Below are positions 37,105-46,186 of a DNA stretch of 64,000 nucleotides, one piece after another. Origin of the DNA: Arenibacter aquaticus (GTDB lineage Bacteria > Bacteroidota > Bacteroidia > Flavobacteriales > Flavobacteriaceae). The notes beneath the pieces were generated by a model. That model had not been told where the DNA came from. It did no database searches and was given only the letters and a program-made list of their open reading frames with translations. How positions within the stretch are numbered: position 1 is the stretch's first letter; each line of letters starts with the position of its first letter. Both the position numbers and the translations under genes were made by a program. The stretch is taken from contig NZ_RQPJ01000021.1 in NCBI RefSeq assembly GCF_003957295.1, positions 232,210 through 296,209 on the forward strand, given 5' to 3'.

Positions 37105-38622
37105 TTAGATAATGTTCAACATTTTTTCGGTTGCCTTTATGGCCGATACGGTTTGGTCAGAATCCAAGCCTCTGGAAATAAATTCCGTATCCCCACTTTT
37201 CCACGTGATAATTGTTTCACAAAGGGCGTCCGAGTTGCTCCCTGGAGGGATCCGTACGGCATAATCTACCAAAATAGGCAACTCCATGTTTTTGGATTCG
37301 TAAACTTTTCTCAATGCATTCATAAATGCATCATACTGTCCGTCACCTTGGGCATGCGCTTCAATGCGTTCACCGTTAATTTCCAAGGCTAGGGTAGTGG
37401 AAGGCTTTAATCCTTTAGAGTGGGTAAGTACATAAGACTTTACAAAAACCTTTTGTTGAAAAGTGTCACTATCCAGTACATCGGAAATAATATAGGGTAA
37501 ATCTTCCTTGGTGACTTTCTCCTTTTTGTCTCCCAACTCAATAATACGGGCTGTTACCTTTTTGAGTTCATCATCGTTCAGCGTAAGCCCTAATTCCTGT
37601 AGATTTTTTTGGATATTGGCTTTTCCTGAAGTTTTTCCTAGAGCATACTTTCGCTTCCTGCCAAATCGTTCTGGCATTAAGTCGTTAAAGTAAAGGTTCT
37701 TTTTGCTGTCTCCATCTGCATGTATACCAGCTGTTTGTGTAAATACATTTTCACCCACAATTGGTTTATTGGCGGGAATGCCAAAACCTGTAAAAGCAGA
37801 TACCAGCTTACTTACTTTGTAGAGAGAGGATTCGTTGACGGATACCTTTATATTGGGCATAAAATCATTTATGACCGCTATTACACTTGCCATTGGGGCG
37901 TTACCTGCCCTCTCGCCCATACCATTAACGGTTAAATGAAGTCCATGACAACCAGCTTTAATGGCTTCCATGACATTGGAAACGCTTAGGTCATAGTCGT
38001 TATGGCCATGAAAATCCAAATGCAATTTTGGGTAGGCCTGCGCAATTTCTGAAACAAAGGCAAATGTTTCTGTATGGGTAAGTACTCCCAAAGTGTCTGG
38101 TAATAGGACCCTTTTTATGGGTTGAGTAGATAGGAAATCCAAGAATTGAAACACGTAATCCTTAGAATTTCTCATACCATTGCTCCAATCTTCCAAATAT
38201 ACATTAGTAGCAATTCCTTGCTCTGCCGCCAATGCGATAGTATTCTTGATTTCTTCGAAATGCTGCTGGGGTGTTTTCTTTAATTGGTGTGTTAAATGGT
38301 TTATGGAACCTTTGGTAAGAAGGTTTTGTACCTTGGCACCAGATTTTTTCATCCAATCCAAGGAAACCCCCTTGTCTACAAAGGTCAGCACCTCTACGCG
38401 TTCTAAATACCCTTTGGAAGAGGCCCATTCCGTAATTTGCTGTACGGCAGCCAATTCACCCTCGGACACCCTTGCAGAAGCCACTTCAATCCTATTTACC
38501 TTTAATTCGTCCAGCAGTAATTTTGCCAGTGTCAGCTTCTCGGATGCAGAAAAGGATACCCCAGAGGTTTGTTCTCCGTCCCGAAGGGTGGTATCCATGA
38601 TTTCTATGTCTCTTCTTTCCAT
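37105..38622 (-). CDS. cimA: Citramalate synthase (or 2-isopropylmalate synthase) with regulatory domain
   Basis: DRE-TIM metallolyase synthase, 505 aa, with a C-terminal LeuA-type regulatory (dimer) domain. The catalytic TTLRDGEQTSGVSFS carries Arg14 and Asp15. It matches, from my memory of the Leptospira enzyme, citramalate synthase far better than LeuA: ASARVSEGELAAVQ, NVYLEDWSNGMRNS and HGHNDYDLSVSN. The pyruvate-pocket residues Leu81, Leu104 and Tyr144 of Leptospira CimA correspond to Leu79, Leu102 and Tyr142 here at a constant offset of 2, with Glu144 for Glu146. It sits between leuD and leuB. Its job may therefore be acetyl-CoA plus pyruvate to citramalate, feeding isoleucine. Leucine synthesis by the same protein is not excluded. 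Confidence 0.75.
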   Translation of the reverse strand: MERRDIEIMDTTLRDGEQTSGVSFSASEKLTLAKLLLDELKVNRIEVASARVSEGELAAVQQITEWASSKGYLERVEVLTFVDKGVSLDWMKKSGAKVQNLLTKGSINHLTHQLKKTPQQHFEEIKNTIALAAEQGIATNVYLEDWSNGMRNSKDYVFQFLDFLSTQPIKRVLLPDTLGVLTHTETFAFVSEIAQAYPKLHLDFHGHNDYDLSVSNVMEAIKAGCHGLHLTVNGMGERAGNAPMASVIAVINDFMPNIKVSVNESSLYKVSKLVSAFTGFGIPANKPIVGENVFTQTAGIHADGDSKKNLYFNDLMPERFGRKRKYALGKTSGKANIQKNLQELGLTLNDDELKKVTARIIELGDKKEKVTKEDLPYIISDVLDSDTFQQKVFVKSYVLTHSKGLKPSTTLALEINGERIEAHAQGDGQYDAFMNALRKVYESKNMELPILVDYAVRIPPGSNSDALCETIITWKSGDTEFISRGLDSDQTVSAIKATEKMLNII

Positions 38623-38739
38623 TTATGATGAGCTGGTTTCAACAATTATTGTGTCCAATAGGCAATCTTGATTGCACCCTATTCTTATGAAAACGTGGAA
38701 TATCTCTCCAGAAATTGGGATTAATCTAGGTGTATTTTA

Positions 38740-39336
38740 CTATAATGGGGTGTCCTTGGCAAATTCCCTAATGTTTTCTTGGATATTTAATAGGTAATCA
38801 ATATCGTCGAAGCCATTGAGCATGTTTTGTTTTTTATAATCGTTGATATCAAAACTTTCAGATTCTCCTGTTGTGCTCAGCGTAATGGTCTGCTCGGGAA
38901 GGTTTATTTCCAATTCCGTTTTAGGATCGGCTTCAATTGCTGCAAATATTTTTTCCAGGAAAGGAGCACTTACCTGAACAGGCAATACCCCTATGTTCAA
39001 ACAGTTATTTTTGAAAATATCGGCAAAAAAGCTGGATACGACACATCTAAATCCGTAGTCGTATACGGCCCATGCAGCATGCTCCCTTGAGGAACCTGAC
39101 CCAAAGTTTTTACCGCCTACCAATATTTTTCCACTGTAGGTAGGATTGTTTAGTACAAAGTCTTCCTTAGGGCTATCGTCCGAGTTATAACGCCAGTCGC
39201 GAAACAAATTGTCACCGAATCCTTTACGCTCGGTAGCCTTGAGAAAACGGGCCGGGATTATCTGATCCGTATCCACATTTTCTATAGGAAGTGGAACGGC
39301 CGTGGAGGTAAGTATATTGAATTTATCGTATGCCAT
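38740..39336 (-). CDS. leuD: 3-isopropylmalate dehydratase, small subunit
   Basis: Small subunit of the isopropylmalate (and citramalate) isomerase, aconitase C-terminal swivel domain. I place the start at the ATG at 39336, giving 198 aa beginning MAYDKFNILTSTAVPLP; a longer frame to 39372 adds residues unlike the family. NVDTDQIIPARFL and FGSGSSREHAAWAVYDYGF are the diagnostic motifs, the latter with the substrate-binding Ser-Ser-Arg-Glu. It lies 70 bases after leuC in the operon and works as a heterodimer with LeuC in the cytosol. Confidence 0.97.
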   Translation of the reverse strand: MAYDKFNILTSTAVPLPIENVDTDQIIPARFLKATERKGFGDNLFRDWRYNSDDSPKEDFVLNNPTYSGKILVGGKNFGSGSSREHAAWAVYDYGFRCVVSSFFADIFKNNCLNIGVLPVQVSAPFLEKIFAAIEADPKTELEINLPEQTITLSTTGESESFDINDYKKQNMLNGFDDIDYLLNIQENIREFAKDTPL

Positions 39337-39406
39337 GTTGTTGTTACAAATGTGCTTGGCGTAATACGCCAAACGGAGTTTAACTTAATTTACTTAATGT
39401 TTGTTT

Positions 39407-40813
39407 TTAGACCAGTTCTTGCATCAATTCCCTAGGATCGGTCACCTTTCCGGTCACGGCAGCAGCAGCAGCTACCAATGGGCTGGCCAATAGGGTTCTG
39501 GAGCCAGGTCCTTGTCTACCTTCAAAATTACGGTTGGAGGTACTAACGGCGTATTTTCCTGCCGGTACCTTATCGTCGTTCATGGCCAAACATGCAGAGC
39601 ATCCTGGTTCACGAAGTTCAAAACCTGCTTCATGCAAGACGTCCAATATTCCCTCTTCCTTGATGGCCGCTTCTACTTTGTGGGACCCAGGGACCAACCA
39701 AGCCGTTACATTGTCTGCTTTTTTTCTACCTTTTATAATGGATGCGAAGGCTCTAAAGTCTTCTATCCGACCATTGGTGCAGCTCCCCAAGAATACAAAA
39801 TCAATGGGTTTGCCAATCATATTGTCCCCTTCGTTAAAGTCCATATATTGCAAGGACTTTTTATAGGTGCTTACCCCACCTTCGACGGCTTCTGCGGATG
39901 GGATGCCATTACAAATTCCGATACCCATTCCCGGGTTGGTTCCGTAAGTGATCATAGGTTCTATGGCCGAAGCGTCAAAAGTTACCTCTTTGTCAAATTC
40001 GGCTCCCTCATCTGTTTTAAGGGTTTTCCAGTATTCCATAGCCTTGTCCCAATCGGCACCAACAGGCGTAAATTCACGTCCAGTTATATATTCGAAGGTT
40101 TTTTCGTCTGGGGCTATCATCCCTCCACGGGCACCCATTTCAATACTTAAATTACATACGGTCATCCTACCTTCCATGCTCATGTTGGTAAATACATCAC
40201 CGGCATATTCTACAAAGTACCCTGTGGCACCAGAGGTTGTTAACTGGGAGATGATATATAGGGCAACATCTTTTGGGGTAACCCCTTTGTTCAGTTTCCC
40301 GTTTACATTGATCCGCATGGACTTTGCCTTCTGCTGCATGATGCATTGGGTGGCCAATACCATTTCTACCTCAGAGGTACCTATGCCAAAGGCAATGGCT
40401 CCAAAGGCTCCATGGGTAGAGGTATGCGAGTCCCCACATACAATAGTGGCCCCTGGTTGGGTTATACCATATTCCGGACCAACAACGTGAACAATACCAT
40501 TTTTTTCATGTCCCAGCCCCCAATAAGAAATACCATAGGCCTTGGAATTTTCTTCCAATGCCTTTAGCTGATTGGCTGAAAGTGGGTCTTTTACCGGCAA
40601 ATGCTGGTTAATGGTAGGGGTATTGTGATCTGCAGTAGCAAACGTGCGCTCTGGGTACATTACTGGAATATCCCTATTCTTTATGCCAAGAAATGCAACC
40701 GGACTGGTAACTTCATGCACCATATGGCGGTCTATGAACAATACATCCGGCCCATTTTCAATTTTATGAACAACATGGGAATCCCATACTTTATCAAATA
40801 ACGTTTTCTTCAT
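39407..40813 (-). CDS. leuC: 3-isopropylmalate dehydratase, large subunit
   Basis: Large Fe4S4 subunit of isopropylmalate isomerase; converts 2- to 3-isopropylmalate and, in a citramalate pathway, citramalate to 3-methylmalate. The 468-aa protein has the three cluster cysteines in LGSCTNGR and GCSACLAMN, with [19 protein letters not shown] in the active-site region. It is the first gene of the minus-strand leu operon. A TAATTTTG -7 promoter element lies about 77 bases upstream. Unlike the ilv operon, no Leu-rich leader peptide is seen in the short leader. Confidence 0.98.
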   Translation of the reverse strand: MKKTLFDKVWDSHVVHKIENGPDVLFIDRHMVHEVTSPVAFLGIKNRDIPVMYPERTFATADHNTPTINQHLPVKDPLSANQLKALEENSKAYGISYWGLGHEKNGIVHVVGPEYGITQPGATIVCGDSHTSTHGAFGAIAFGIGTSEVEMVLATQCIMQQKAKSMRINVNGKLNKGVTPKDVALYIISQLTTSGATGYFVEYAGDVFTNMSMEGRMTVCNLSIEMGARGGMIAPDEKTFEYITGREFTPVGADWDKAMEYWKTLKTDEGAEFDKEVTFDASAIEPMITYGTNPGMGIGICNGIPSAEAVEGGVSTYKKSLQYMDFNEGDNMIGKPIDFVFLGSCTNGRIEDFRAFASIIKGRKKADNVTAWLVPGSHKVEAAIKEEGILDVLHEAGFELREPGCSACLAMNDDKVPAGKYAVSTSNRNFEGRQGPGSRTLLASPLVAAAAAVTGKVTDPRELMQELV

Positions 40814-41041
40814 TTTATAGGGTTATGATTTATGATCTGATTAAAAATATTACAAAAGAAAGGCAAAAACCTACTTTTTTACTAGCATGCAAAATTAAGA
40901 CTATATTGGAAATCATTGAAATTATAATTGGAATAATTACGATGTTCAACAGAAATATTAGCGATTGTTGGGAATATAACCTGATTTGTTTTTTATTTCG
41001 TAATCACTGTAAATTTCTGGCTTTGGTAGGGGTCAATGGCA
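40814..41041. other. Leader and promoter region of the leu operon
   Basis: This region upstream of leuC on the minus strand has no gene. TAATTTTG at 40890-40897 (minus) matches the -7 consensus and gives a leader of about 70 bases. Within that leader I found no ATG-started frame and no terminator-antiterminator pair. Confidence 0.5.
40890..40897 (-). promoter_or_regulatory. -7 promoter element of the leu operon (TAATTTTG)
   Basis: Full match to TAnnTTTG on the minus strand, followed by GC as in many strong Bacteroidota promoters. The -33 element is not clear. Confidence 0.5.
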
Positions 41042-41082
41042 AAAAAAAAGGTGGCCGATTTTCTATCGGCCACCTTTTTTTT
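41042..41082 (-). terminator. Terminator of the M28 peptidase gene
   Basis: AAAAAAAAGGTGGCCGAT (41042-41059) and ATCGGCCACCTTTTTTTT (41065-41082) form a perfect 18-bp stem with a 5-base loop. It lies 42 bases downstream of the peptidase stop on the minus strand and separates that gene from leuC. Confidence 0.93.
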
Positions 41083-41124
41083 GGACAGGAAGCGGTTTGG
41101 CACCACATTAAATATTCTCTTTGT

Positions 41125-42687
41125 TTATTTGGCAGCCTTATCTACTTTTAGTCGGGCCTCCCTATTTGCTATTTCCCAAGCCGTATAAAATACCAATCTT
41201 GTCCTGTTCTGTAGTAGGTCGTAATTTATTTTATCAGGCGTGTCCCCAGGTTGGTGGTAGTCTTCGTGGGTTCCGTTAAAATAAAAAATAATTGGAATGT
41301 TGTTTTTTGCAAAATTGTAGTGATCGCTTCGGTAATAAAAGCGGTTGGGATCGTTTTCATCATTATAGGTATAATCCAATTCTATATTCATATATTTTTG
41401 GTTTACCTCCTCTGAGAGATCATGTAGTTCGGTGCTCAATTTGTCCGAACCAATTAGGTAGATGTAGTTCCTGTCGCCATCTCGCTTAGGGTCTATCCTT
41501 CCAATCATATCAATATTCAGGTCGGCCACCGTTTCAGACAATGGGAAAATAGGATCGTGGTCTGCGTAATATTTAGATCCCAATAATCCTTTTTCTTCCC
41601 CGGTAACATGGAGAAAAACAATTGATCGCTTTGGACCGTCTCCTTGATCGGCTGCTTTTTTAAAGGCCTCTGCAATTTCCAATACCCCAACGGTTCCGGA
41701 TCCATCGTCATCTGCACCATTATATATCTGGCCGTCCTTGCCAACACCAACATGGTCCAAGTGGGCCGAAATAATGATGTACTCATTGGGTTTTTCGCTA
41801 CCTTTGATAATAGCGGCAACATTTTCGGAAACAACGTCCTTGCTGTTGCTCACTATGTTTAGTGATAAATCTGTGGTGATAATTTTAGATTTGTTTTCCG
41901 ATTTAATATTTGGAAGAAGTTGATTGGCAACTGTGGCGTCTATATAGAATTGGAAAAAATCTTGCTCCACTTCATCTTTAAGGACCATACTGCCATTGTC
42001 CCTCTTTTTCATATGGTTAAATCTGTTCTTAAATCGGGCAAAGTTGTCTTCGTCATAATAAAACACCCCAATAGCTCCTTTGCTTGCAGCCAGTTCCATT
42101 CTTTTCCCTAAGGACTCGGACATATTGCTCCATACTGATTTTTGAGTGGTTCCAGAGAGTGTATAGGTGCCATCATCATTCATTGGTTCTCCTGATTTTA
42201 TCAAGACAATTTTTCCTTTGACGTCCACATCGGAATAATTGGAGTAATTGTTCTCCTCAATACCATAGCCTACGTAAGCTATGTTGTTTAAGTTGGCTTT
42301 TGCTGCTGAAAAAGTAAGTAAGCCATCTCCATTGCTAAATTCCTTGCCGTTAATGCTTACATTGCCTTCTGGTAATTTGCTGATGACCAAGGGTACGTTT
42401 TGAAAATAGTCGCCATCTGCCTTGGCCGCTGGTATTCCCAGTTCAATATATCTGGCCTTTAGGTATTCTACCGCCTTTTTTTGGCCCGGCTCTCCTGTAT
42501 TTCTGCCTTCAAATTCATCTGAGGCATAAATATATAGGTGTTCCTTTAGGTCTGCTTCGGTAATGGAGGAAGCGTAAACCTCTGGGTTAACCGTTTTTTT
42601 TGCCGATTCTGTTTGTTGGGAGACGGTCTTTTGTGAAGAGTTGCAAGCCATGGATAGGCCTACTGCAACTAGCAATATTTTTTTCAT
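41125..42687 (-). CDS. M28-family zinc aminopeptidase, lipoprotein
   Basis: Exported dinuclear zinc peptidase of family M28 (aminopeptidase S/Y type), 520 aa. The signal peptide ends in the lipobox LSMAC, so it is probably anchored in a membrane. The middle region holds a PA-domain-like insertion (about residues 105-280). The M28 metal ligands are in ISAHLDHVG, NGADDDGSG, TGEEKGLLGS and NIDMIG, with the last histidine in THEDYHQPGDTPDKI. It is a single gene with its own strong terminator. The role is probably nutrient peptide degradation outside the cytosol. Confidence 0.93.
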   Translation of the reverse strand: MKKILLVAVGLSMACNSSQKTVSQQTESAKKTVNPEVYASSITEADLKEHLYIYASDEFEGRNTGEPGQKKAVEYLKARYIELGIPAAKADGDYFQNVPLVISKLPEGNVSINGKEFSNGDGLLTFSAAKANLNNIAYVGYGIEENNYSNYSDVDVKGKIVLIKSGEPMNDDGTYTLSGTTQKSVWSNMSESLGKRMELAASKGAIGVFYYDEDNFARFKNRFNHMKKRDNGSMVLKDEVEQDFFQFYIDATVANQLLPNIKSENKSKIITTDLSLNIVSNSKDVVSENVAAIIKGSEKPNEYIIISAHLDHVGVGKDGQIYNGADDDGSGTVGVLEIAEAFKKAADQGDGPKRSIVFLHVTGEEKGLLGSKYYADHDPIFPLSETVADLNIDMIGRIDPKRDGDRNYIYLIGSDKLSTELHDLSEEVNQKYMNIELDYTYNDENDPNRFYYRSDHYNFAKNNIPIIFYFNGTHEDYHQPGDTPDKINYDLLQNRTRLVFYTAWEIANREARLKVDKAAK

Positions 42688-43205
42688 TGGTAATATTTAA
42701 ATAATTCAGAATTTTTCAAAAATAGGGAAATCCCAAGGAAACAATCTTACTATTTTTATAAAACTGTATTGGTTGCTGCTAAAAGTTGGGCCCTGCTTGC
42801 AGTTAGGGGTGACAACGGTATTGATTTTTAATGTTTTAAGCAAAATAAACATGAACTATGTTGCAATTTTGTCAATGACAATCTGTAGTGGTTGTGGGAT
42901 TTCTTTAATTAGTGTCAAAAATCTCCTATTAATGGTCAATATTCCTTAAGTTAATGCTTTATTTAAAGCTTAATTTTGTGTTGTTTAAGAGTTACGGATT
43001 AACAAGGGGAAAAGAGAAAAAAGGGGGTGGACTTTATTTTTGTAGTTGACTTTAAAGATTGGTGTCAGCTAATGCATTGCTTTAGTGGTGGGTATGTGAA
43101 CACAAAGGTGTACTTTCTAAAATGGGTCAGAAATTTCTAAAGTGTTAAATTAGTAGTGAAATTCCAAATTGGAAAACAGCGAATTATATAAAAAAGTAAT
43201 TTATA
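42688..43205. other. Long regulatory region between divergent genes
   Basis: No gene in 518 bases. Two full -7 motifs on the plus strand, TAATTTTG (42971-42978) and TATTTTTG (43035-43042), could drive the aldehyde dehydrogenase gene. The direct repeat TTTCTAAA occurs at 43114-43121 and 43134-43141, exactly 20 bases apart, and TTCCAAATTGGAA at 43162-43174 is a perfect palindrome; these are candidate regulator sites. Confidence 0.45.
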
Positions 43206-44789
43206 ATGATAACAGGCAAAAATTTTATTGGCACCGATATGTCTGCCAAAAGCAACAAAACATATACTACTTTCAACCCTGTATTGAATTTACAAACGAA
43301 ATGGACGTTTTATGAGGCTTCCCATGAAGAAATAGAGGGGGCGGTACAAAAAGCATCAGCGGCCTTTGAGGTCTACCGCAATTTTTCGGGTCAAAAAAAA
43401 GCTGACTTCTTAAATGCAATTGCGGACGAAATAGAATTATTGGGTGATGAGTTGGTAACAACCTATGTTGAGGAATCTGGACTTCCCGAAGGTAGGGCCA
43501 GAGGTGAGCGGGGCAGGACCATGGGACAGCTCAGGGCTTTTGCTTCCTTGTTGAAGGAGGGCTCTTGGGTAGAGGCTACCATTGATACAGCTCAGCCAAA
43601 TAGGCAACCCTTGCCAAAAGTGGACCTTCGAAAAATGTTAATGCCTATAGGGCCTATTGTAGTCTTTGGGTCCAGTAATTTTCCCTTGGCATTCTCTACG
43701 GCCGGAGGTGATACGGCCAGTGCCTTGGCAGCAGGGTGCCCTGTTATTGTTAAAAGTCACCCCATGCATGCAGGTACCGGGGAATTAGTGGCATCGGCAG
43801 TGGTGAAAGCGGCAAAAAGCACTGGAATGCCCGATGGGGTTTTTTCTAACCTTAATAGTAGTGATCTGGAAGTGGGGCAGTTGTTGGTGATGCACCCTAA
43901 AGTAAAAGGGGTTGGTTTTACAGGAAGTACCACAGGAGGAATGGCCTTATATAGACTGGCAACACAACGGAAGGAGCCTATACCGGTGTTTGCAGAAATG
44001 GGCAGTATTAATCCCGTGGTACTCTTGCCGTCTGCCTTAGAGGAGAAGGGGGCTGATTGGGCTTCGCAATACGCCGGGTCCATTACCCTGGGTGCGGGCC
44101 AGTTTTGTACTAATCCTGGGCTAATATTAGGAATTAAAGGTGATGCTCTTGATGATTTTGCTTCTGTGTTGAGGGAGAAAATTGAGGAAATTGAGCCCTC
44201 CAGTATGTTGCACCCAAATATTCATGAGAATTATGAAAGGGGGAAAAAGGAGTTGTCCACACAACCAAAAACCGAAGAAATTGCCACCTACACCAAAGAG
44301 GTGGCGCCCAATTTTGCCCAGCAAATGGTTTTAAAGGTCGCTGCTTCAGATTTTTTGGACAACCCCATATTGCATAGGGAAGTCTTTGGGCCATTTTCCG
44401 TAATTGTAGAATGTGGGGACAAGGCCGAATTGATTACTGTAGTGCAGCATTTGGAAGGTCAGCTTACTGGGACCGTTTTAGGCTCTTCGTCTGAACTGGA
44501 ATCTTATAGTGATGTAGTGGATGCATTGGTGAACAGGGTAGGGCGTATAATTTTTAATGGAGTCCCTACGGGGGTGGAAGTGTGCCCTTCAATGTTGCAC
44601 GGTGGGCCGTTTCCGGCTACATCGGATAGCAGGTTTACCTCAGTGGGTACTGCTGCGATAAAAAGATGGGTGCGCCCTGTTTCTTTTCAGAATTGGCCAG
44701 AAACACTATTGCCCGACGCCCTTAAGGATAGCAATCCTCTTGGAATTATGCGATTGGTAAACGGGCTTAATAGTGCGCAGAAAATTTAG
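43206..44789 (+). CDS. Aldehyde dehydrogenase, alpha-ketoglutaric-semialdehyde type
   Basis: NADP-dependent aldehyde dehydrogenase (527 aa), most like 2,5-dioxovalerate (alpha-ketoglutaric semialdehyde) dehydrogenases of hydroxyproline and sugar-acid breakdown. Catalytic Cys is in GAGQFCTNPGLI and the Glu in PVFAEMGSINPVV, with VFGSSNFPLAFSTAGGDTASALAAGCPVI by the cofactor. GEVCPSMLHGGPFPAT-like sequence near the C-terminus (VEVCPSMLHGGPFPATSD) is typical of this branch. It stands alone, so the pathway is not shown by neighbours. A long upstream region with repeats suggests tight regulation. Confidence 0.82.
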   Translation: MITGKNFIGTDMSAKSNKTYTTFNPVLNLQTKWTFYEASHEEIEGAVQKASAAFEVYRNFSGQKKADFLNAIADEIELLGDELVTTYVEESGLPEGRARGERGRTMGQLRAFASLLKEGSWVEATIDTAQPNRQPLPKVDLRKMLMPIGPIVVFGSSNFPLAFSTAGGDTASALAAGCPVIVKSHPMHAGTGELVASAVVKAAKSTGMPDGVFSNLNSSDLEVGQLLVMHPKVKGVGFTGSTTGGMALYRLATQRKEPIPVFAEMGSINPVVLLPSALEEKGADWASQYAGSITLGAGQFCTNPGLILGIKGDALDDFASVLREKIEEIEPSSMLHPNIHENYERGKKELSTQPKTEEIATYTKEVAPNFAQQMVLKVAASDFLDNPILHREVFGPFSVIVECGDKAELITVVQHLEGQLTGTVLGSSSELESYSDVVDALVNRVGRIIFNGVPTGVEVCPSMLHGGPFPATSDSRFTSVGTAAIKRWVRPVSFQNWPETLLPDALKDSNPLGIMRLVNGLNSAQKI

Positions 44790-44792
44790 ATT

Positions 44793-44840
44793 ATAACAAA
44801 ACACAAACAGCCTTATATAAAGATGTTTGTGTTTTGTTAT
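44793..44840 (+). terminator. Terminator after the aldehyde dehydrogenase gene
   Basis: ATAACAAAACACAAACA (44793-44809) and TGTTTGTGTTTTGTTAT (44824-44840) form a perfect 17-bp stem around a 14-base loop, in a convergent gap. Confidence 0.8.
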
Positions 44841-44886
44841 ATTAAGTAATGCTTTAAGTTTTTGTAATTAAGGTTAAAGCAAGAAA

Positions 44887-44915
44887 CCAGGATAGAAATT
44901 GTATTTCTATCCTGG
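44887..44915. terminator. Second hairpin in the convergent gap, serving the efflux operon
   Basis: CCAGGATAGAAAT (44887-44899) and ATTTCTATCCTGG (44903-44915) form a perfect 13-bp stem with the 3-base loop TGT. Short T-runs occur on both sides; it may end the minus-strand efflux transcript. Confidence 0.75.
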
Positions 44916-45004
44916 CTTTTGGTTGTTAATTGCGTGTAGTGTTTAAGGGCATTGGGAGGTGTTGGTCACCGAGATCAAATCCTATTCATATGTCAAAAAC
45001 AAGG

Positions 45005-46174
45005 TTAGTGGTCGTGGCCTCCAGATTCCCCTAATATATTAAAGCCGCCCTGCACTACAAATTGGTCATTCTTCTTTAAATTGCCTATATCCGTTAGAGC
45101 TGTATATCCATTGTAGCTGTCGCCTACTTTTACTTCTTTGGCTTCCAATATCAAGTGCTGGTCGTCCTGTGAGTTTACGGTTAGTACATATTGCTTTTCA
45201 TCCATGGTAAGTACCCCTTCGTTGGGTAGGGCCAATAGACTCTTTTCTTCAGTAATAATGTTTGCCTCTACGAACATGCCCACCGCAAAATTGTAATTTT
45301 CATCATGGTGCAGATGTCCGTGTACCTTTACCGTTCTGCTGTCCGGATCAATAGAGGTTCCTACCAAATATACCGCAGCTTCAAAATAAGTGGGAGAAGC
45401 TTCAGGGATAGTAAATCGTATTTGTTGATTTTTTTTAATTTTAAGGATGTCCTTTTCAAAAACGGATAATTCTAAATGGATATGGTCTGTGTTGATGATT
45501 TCCATGATCTCATCGGCAGGGGATACATACATGCCTTTGTTAACGTTTACCTTGGTTATACTGCCGCTGATGGGGGCGTATATTGTAACCTGGGAGACCA
45601 AAATCCCTTGTTCTACCTTGTTTGGTGAGATGTTTAGCATTTGAAGTTTTTTTCTTAAGCCATTATACATCGCTAAATTTTGCTTGTATGAACTTTTGGC
45701 TTTTAGAAAATTCTTTTCAGAGCTTATTTGTTCTGCTACAAGCTTTTCCTGTCTCTCAAATTCCGATTTAAGATAGGTGAGTTGCTCTGCAACCTCTAGG
45801 TAATCTTGTTGTAGTTGCACAAATTCTGGGTTTTCCAAGGTAATCAAAGCTTGGCCTTTTTTAACCTTGTCTCCAATGAGAAGTGGGGTTCTTTTTATAT
45901 AACCACCAGTGAAACTACTTACAATAGCCCTGTTTTGTGGTGGTACATCTATAGCACCGGTAACGCTGACCAGGGTTGGGAAATTTTGTGTTTCTAATTT
46001 CCCTAGAATCATATTTTCTCCTTCAAACTGGTCTTGTGATATGGTAATGGTCGTTTGGTGCTGTTCATTTTCTTCTAAATTTTTAGGAGTATTGTTTGCT
46101 GTTTTGGTCTCACCGCAACCCGTAATGGATAATAAAAGGATGATTAGAAAAGAGGTATGTTGTATATGTAACAT
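45005..46174 (-). CDS. RND efflux periplasmic adaptor, heavy-metal type, lipoprotein
   Basis: Membrane fusion protein (389 aa) that links the inner-membrane RND pump to the outer membrane channel. The N-terminus is a signal peptide with lipobox SITGC. Then come barrel-sandwich segments, an alpha-helical hairpin (about residues 120-170, coiled coil), the second biotinyl-lipoyl half with VTIYAPISGSITKVNVNKGMYV, and a C-terminal domain ending GESGGHDH, a short His-containing tail. It starts 12 bases after the CzcA-like gene. Likely partner of the fused pump; metal specificity follows the pump. Confidence 0.9.
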   Translation of the reverse strand: MLHIQHTSFLIILLLSITGCGETKTANNTPKNLEENEQHQTTITISQDQFEGENMILGKLETQNFPTLVSVTGAIDVPPQNRAIVSSFTGGYIKRTPLLIGDKVKKGQALITLENPEFVQLQQDYLEVAEQLTYLKSEFERQEKLVAEQISSEKNFLKAKSSYKQNLAMYNGLRKKLQMLNISPNKVEQGILVSQVTIYAPISGSITKVNVNKGMYVSPADEIMEIINTDHIHLELSVFEKDILKIKKNQQIRFTIPEASPTYFEAAVYLVGTSIDPDSRTVKVHGHLHHDENYNFAVGMFVEANIITEEKSLLALPNEGVLTMDEKQYVLTVNSQDDQHLILEAKEVKVGDSYNGYTALTDIGNLKKNDQFVVQGGFNILGESGGHDH

Positions 46175-46186
46175 AATGTTGTTTTT

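Noticed and set aside
40814..41041. A leader-peptide attenuator for the leu operon like that of ilv
   Set aside because: On the minus strand no ATG-started Leu-rich frame or competing hairpins exist between the probable promoter and leuC; the strong hairpin at 41042-41082 ends the M28 gene instead.
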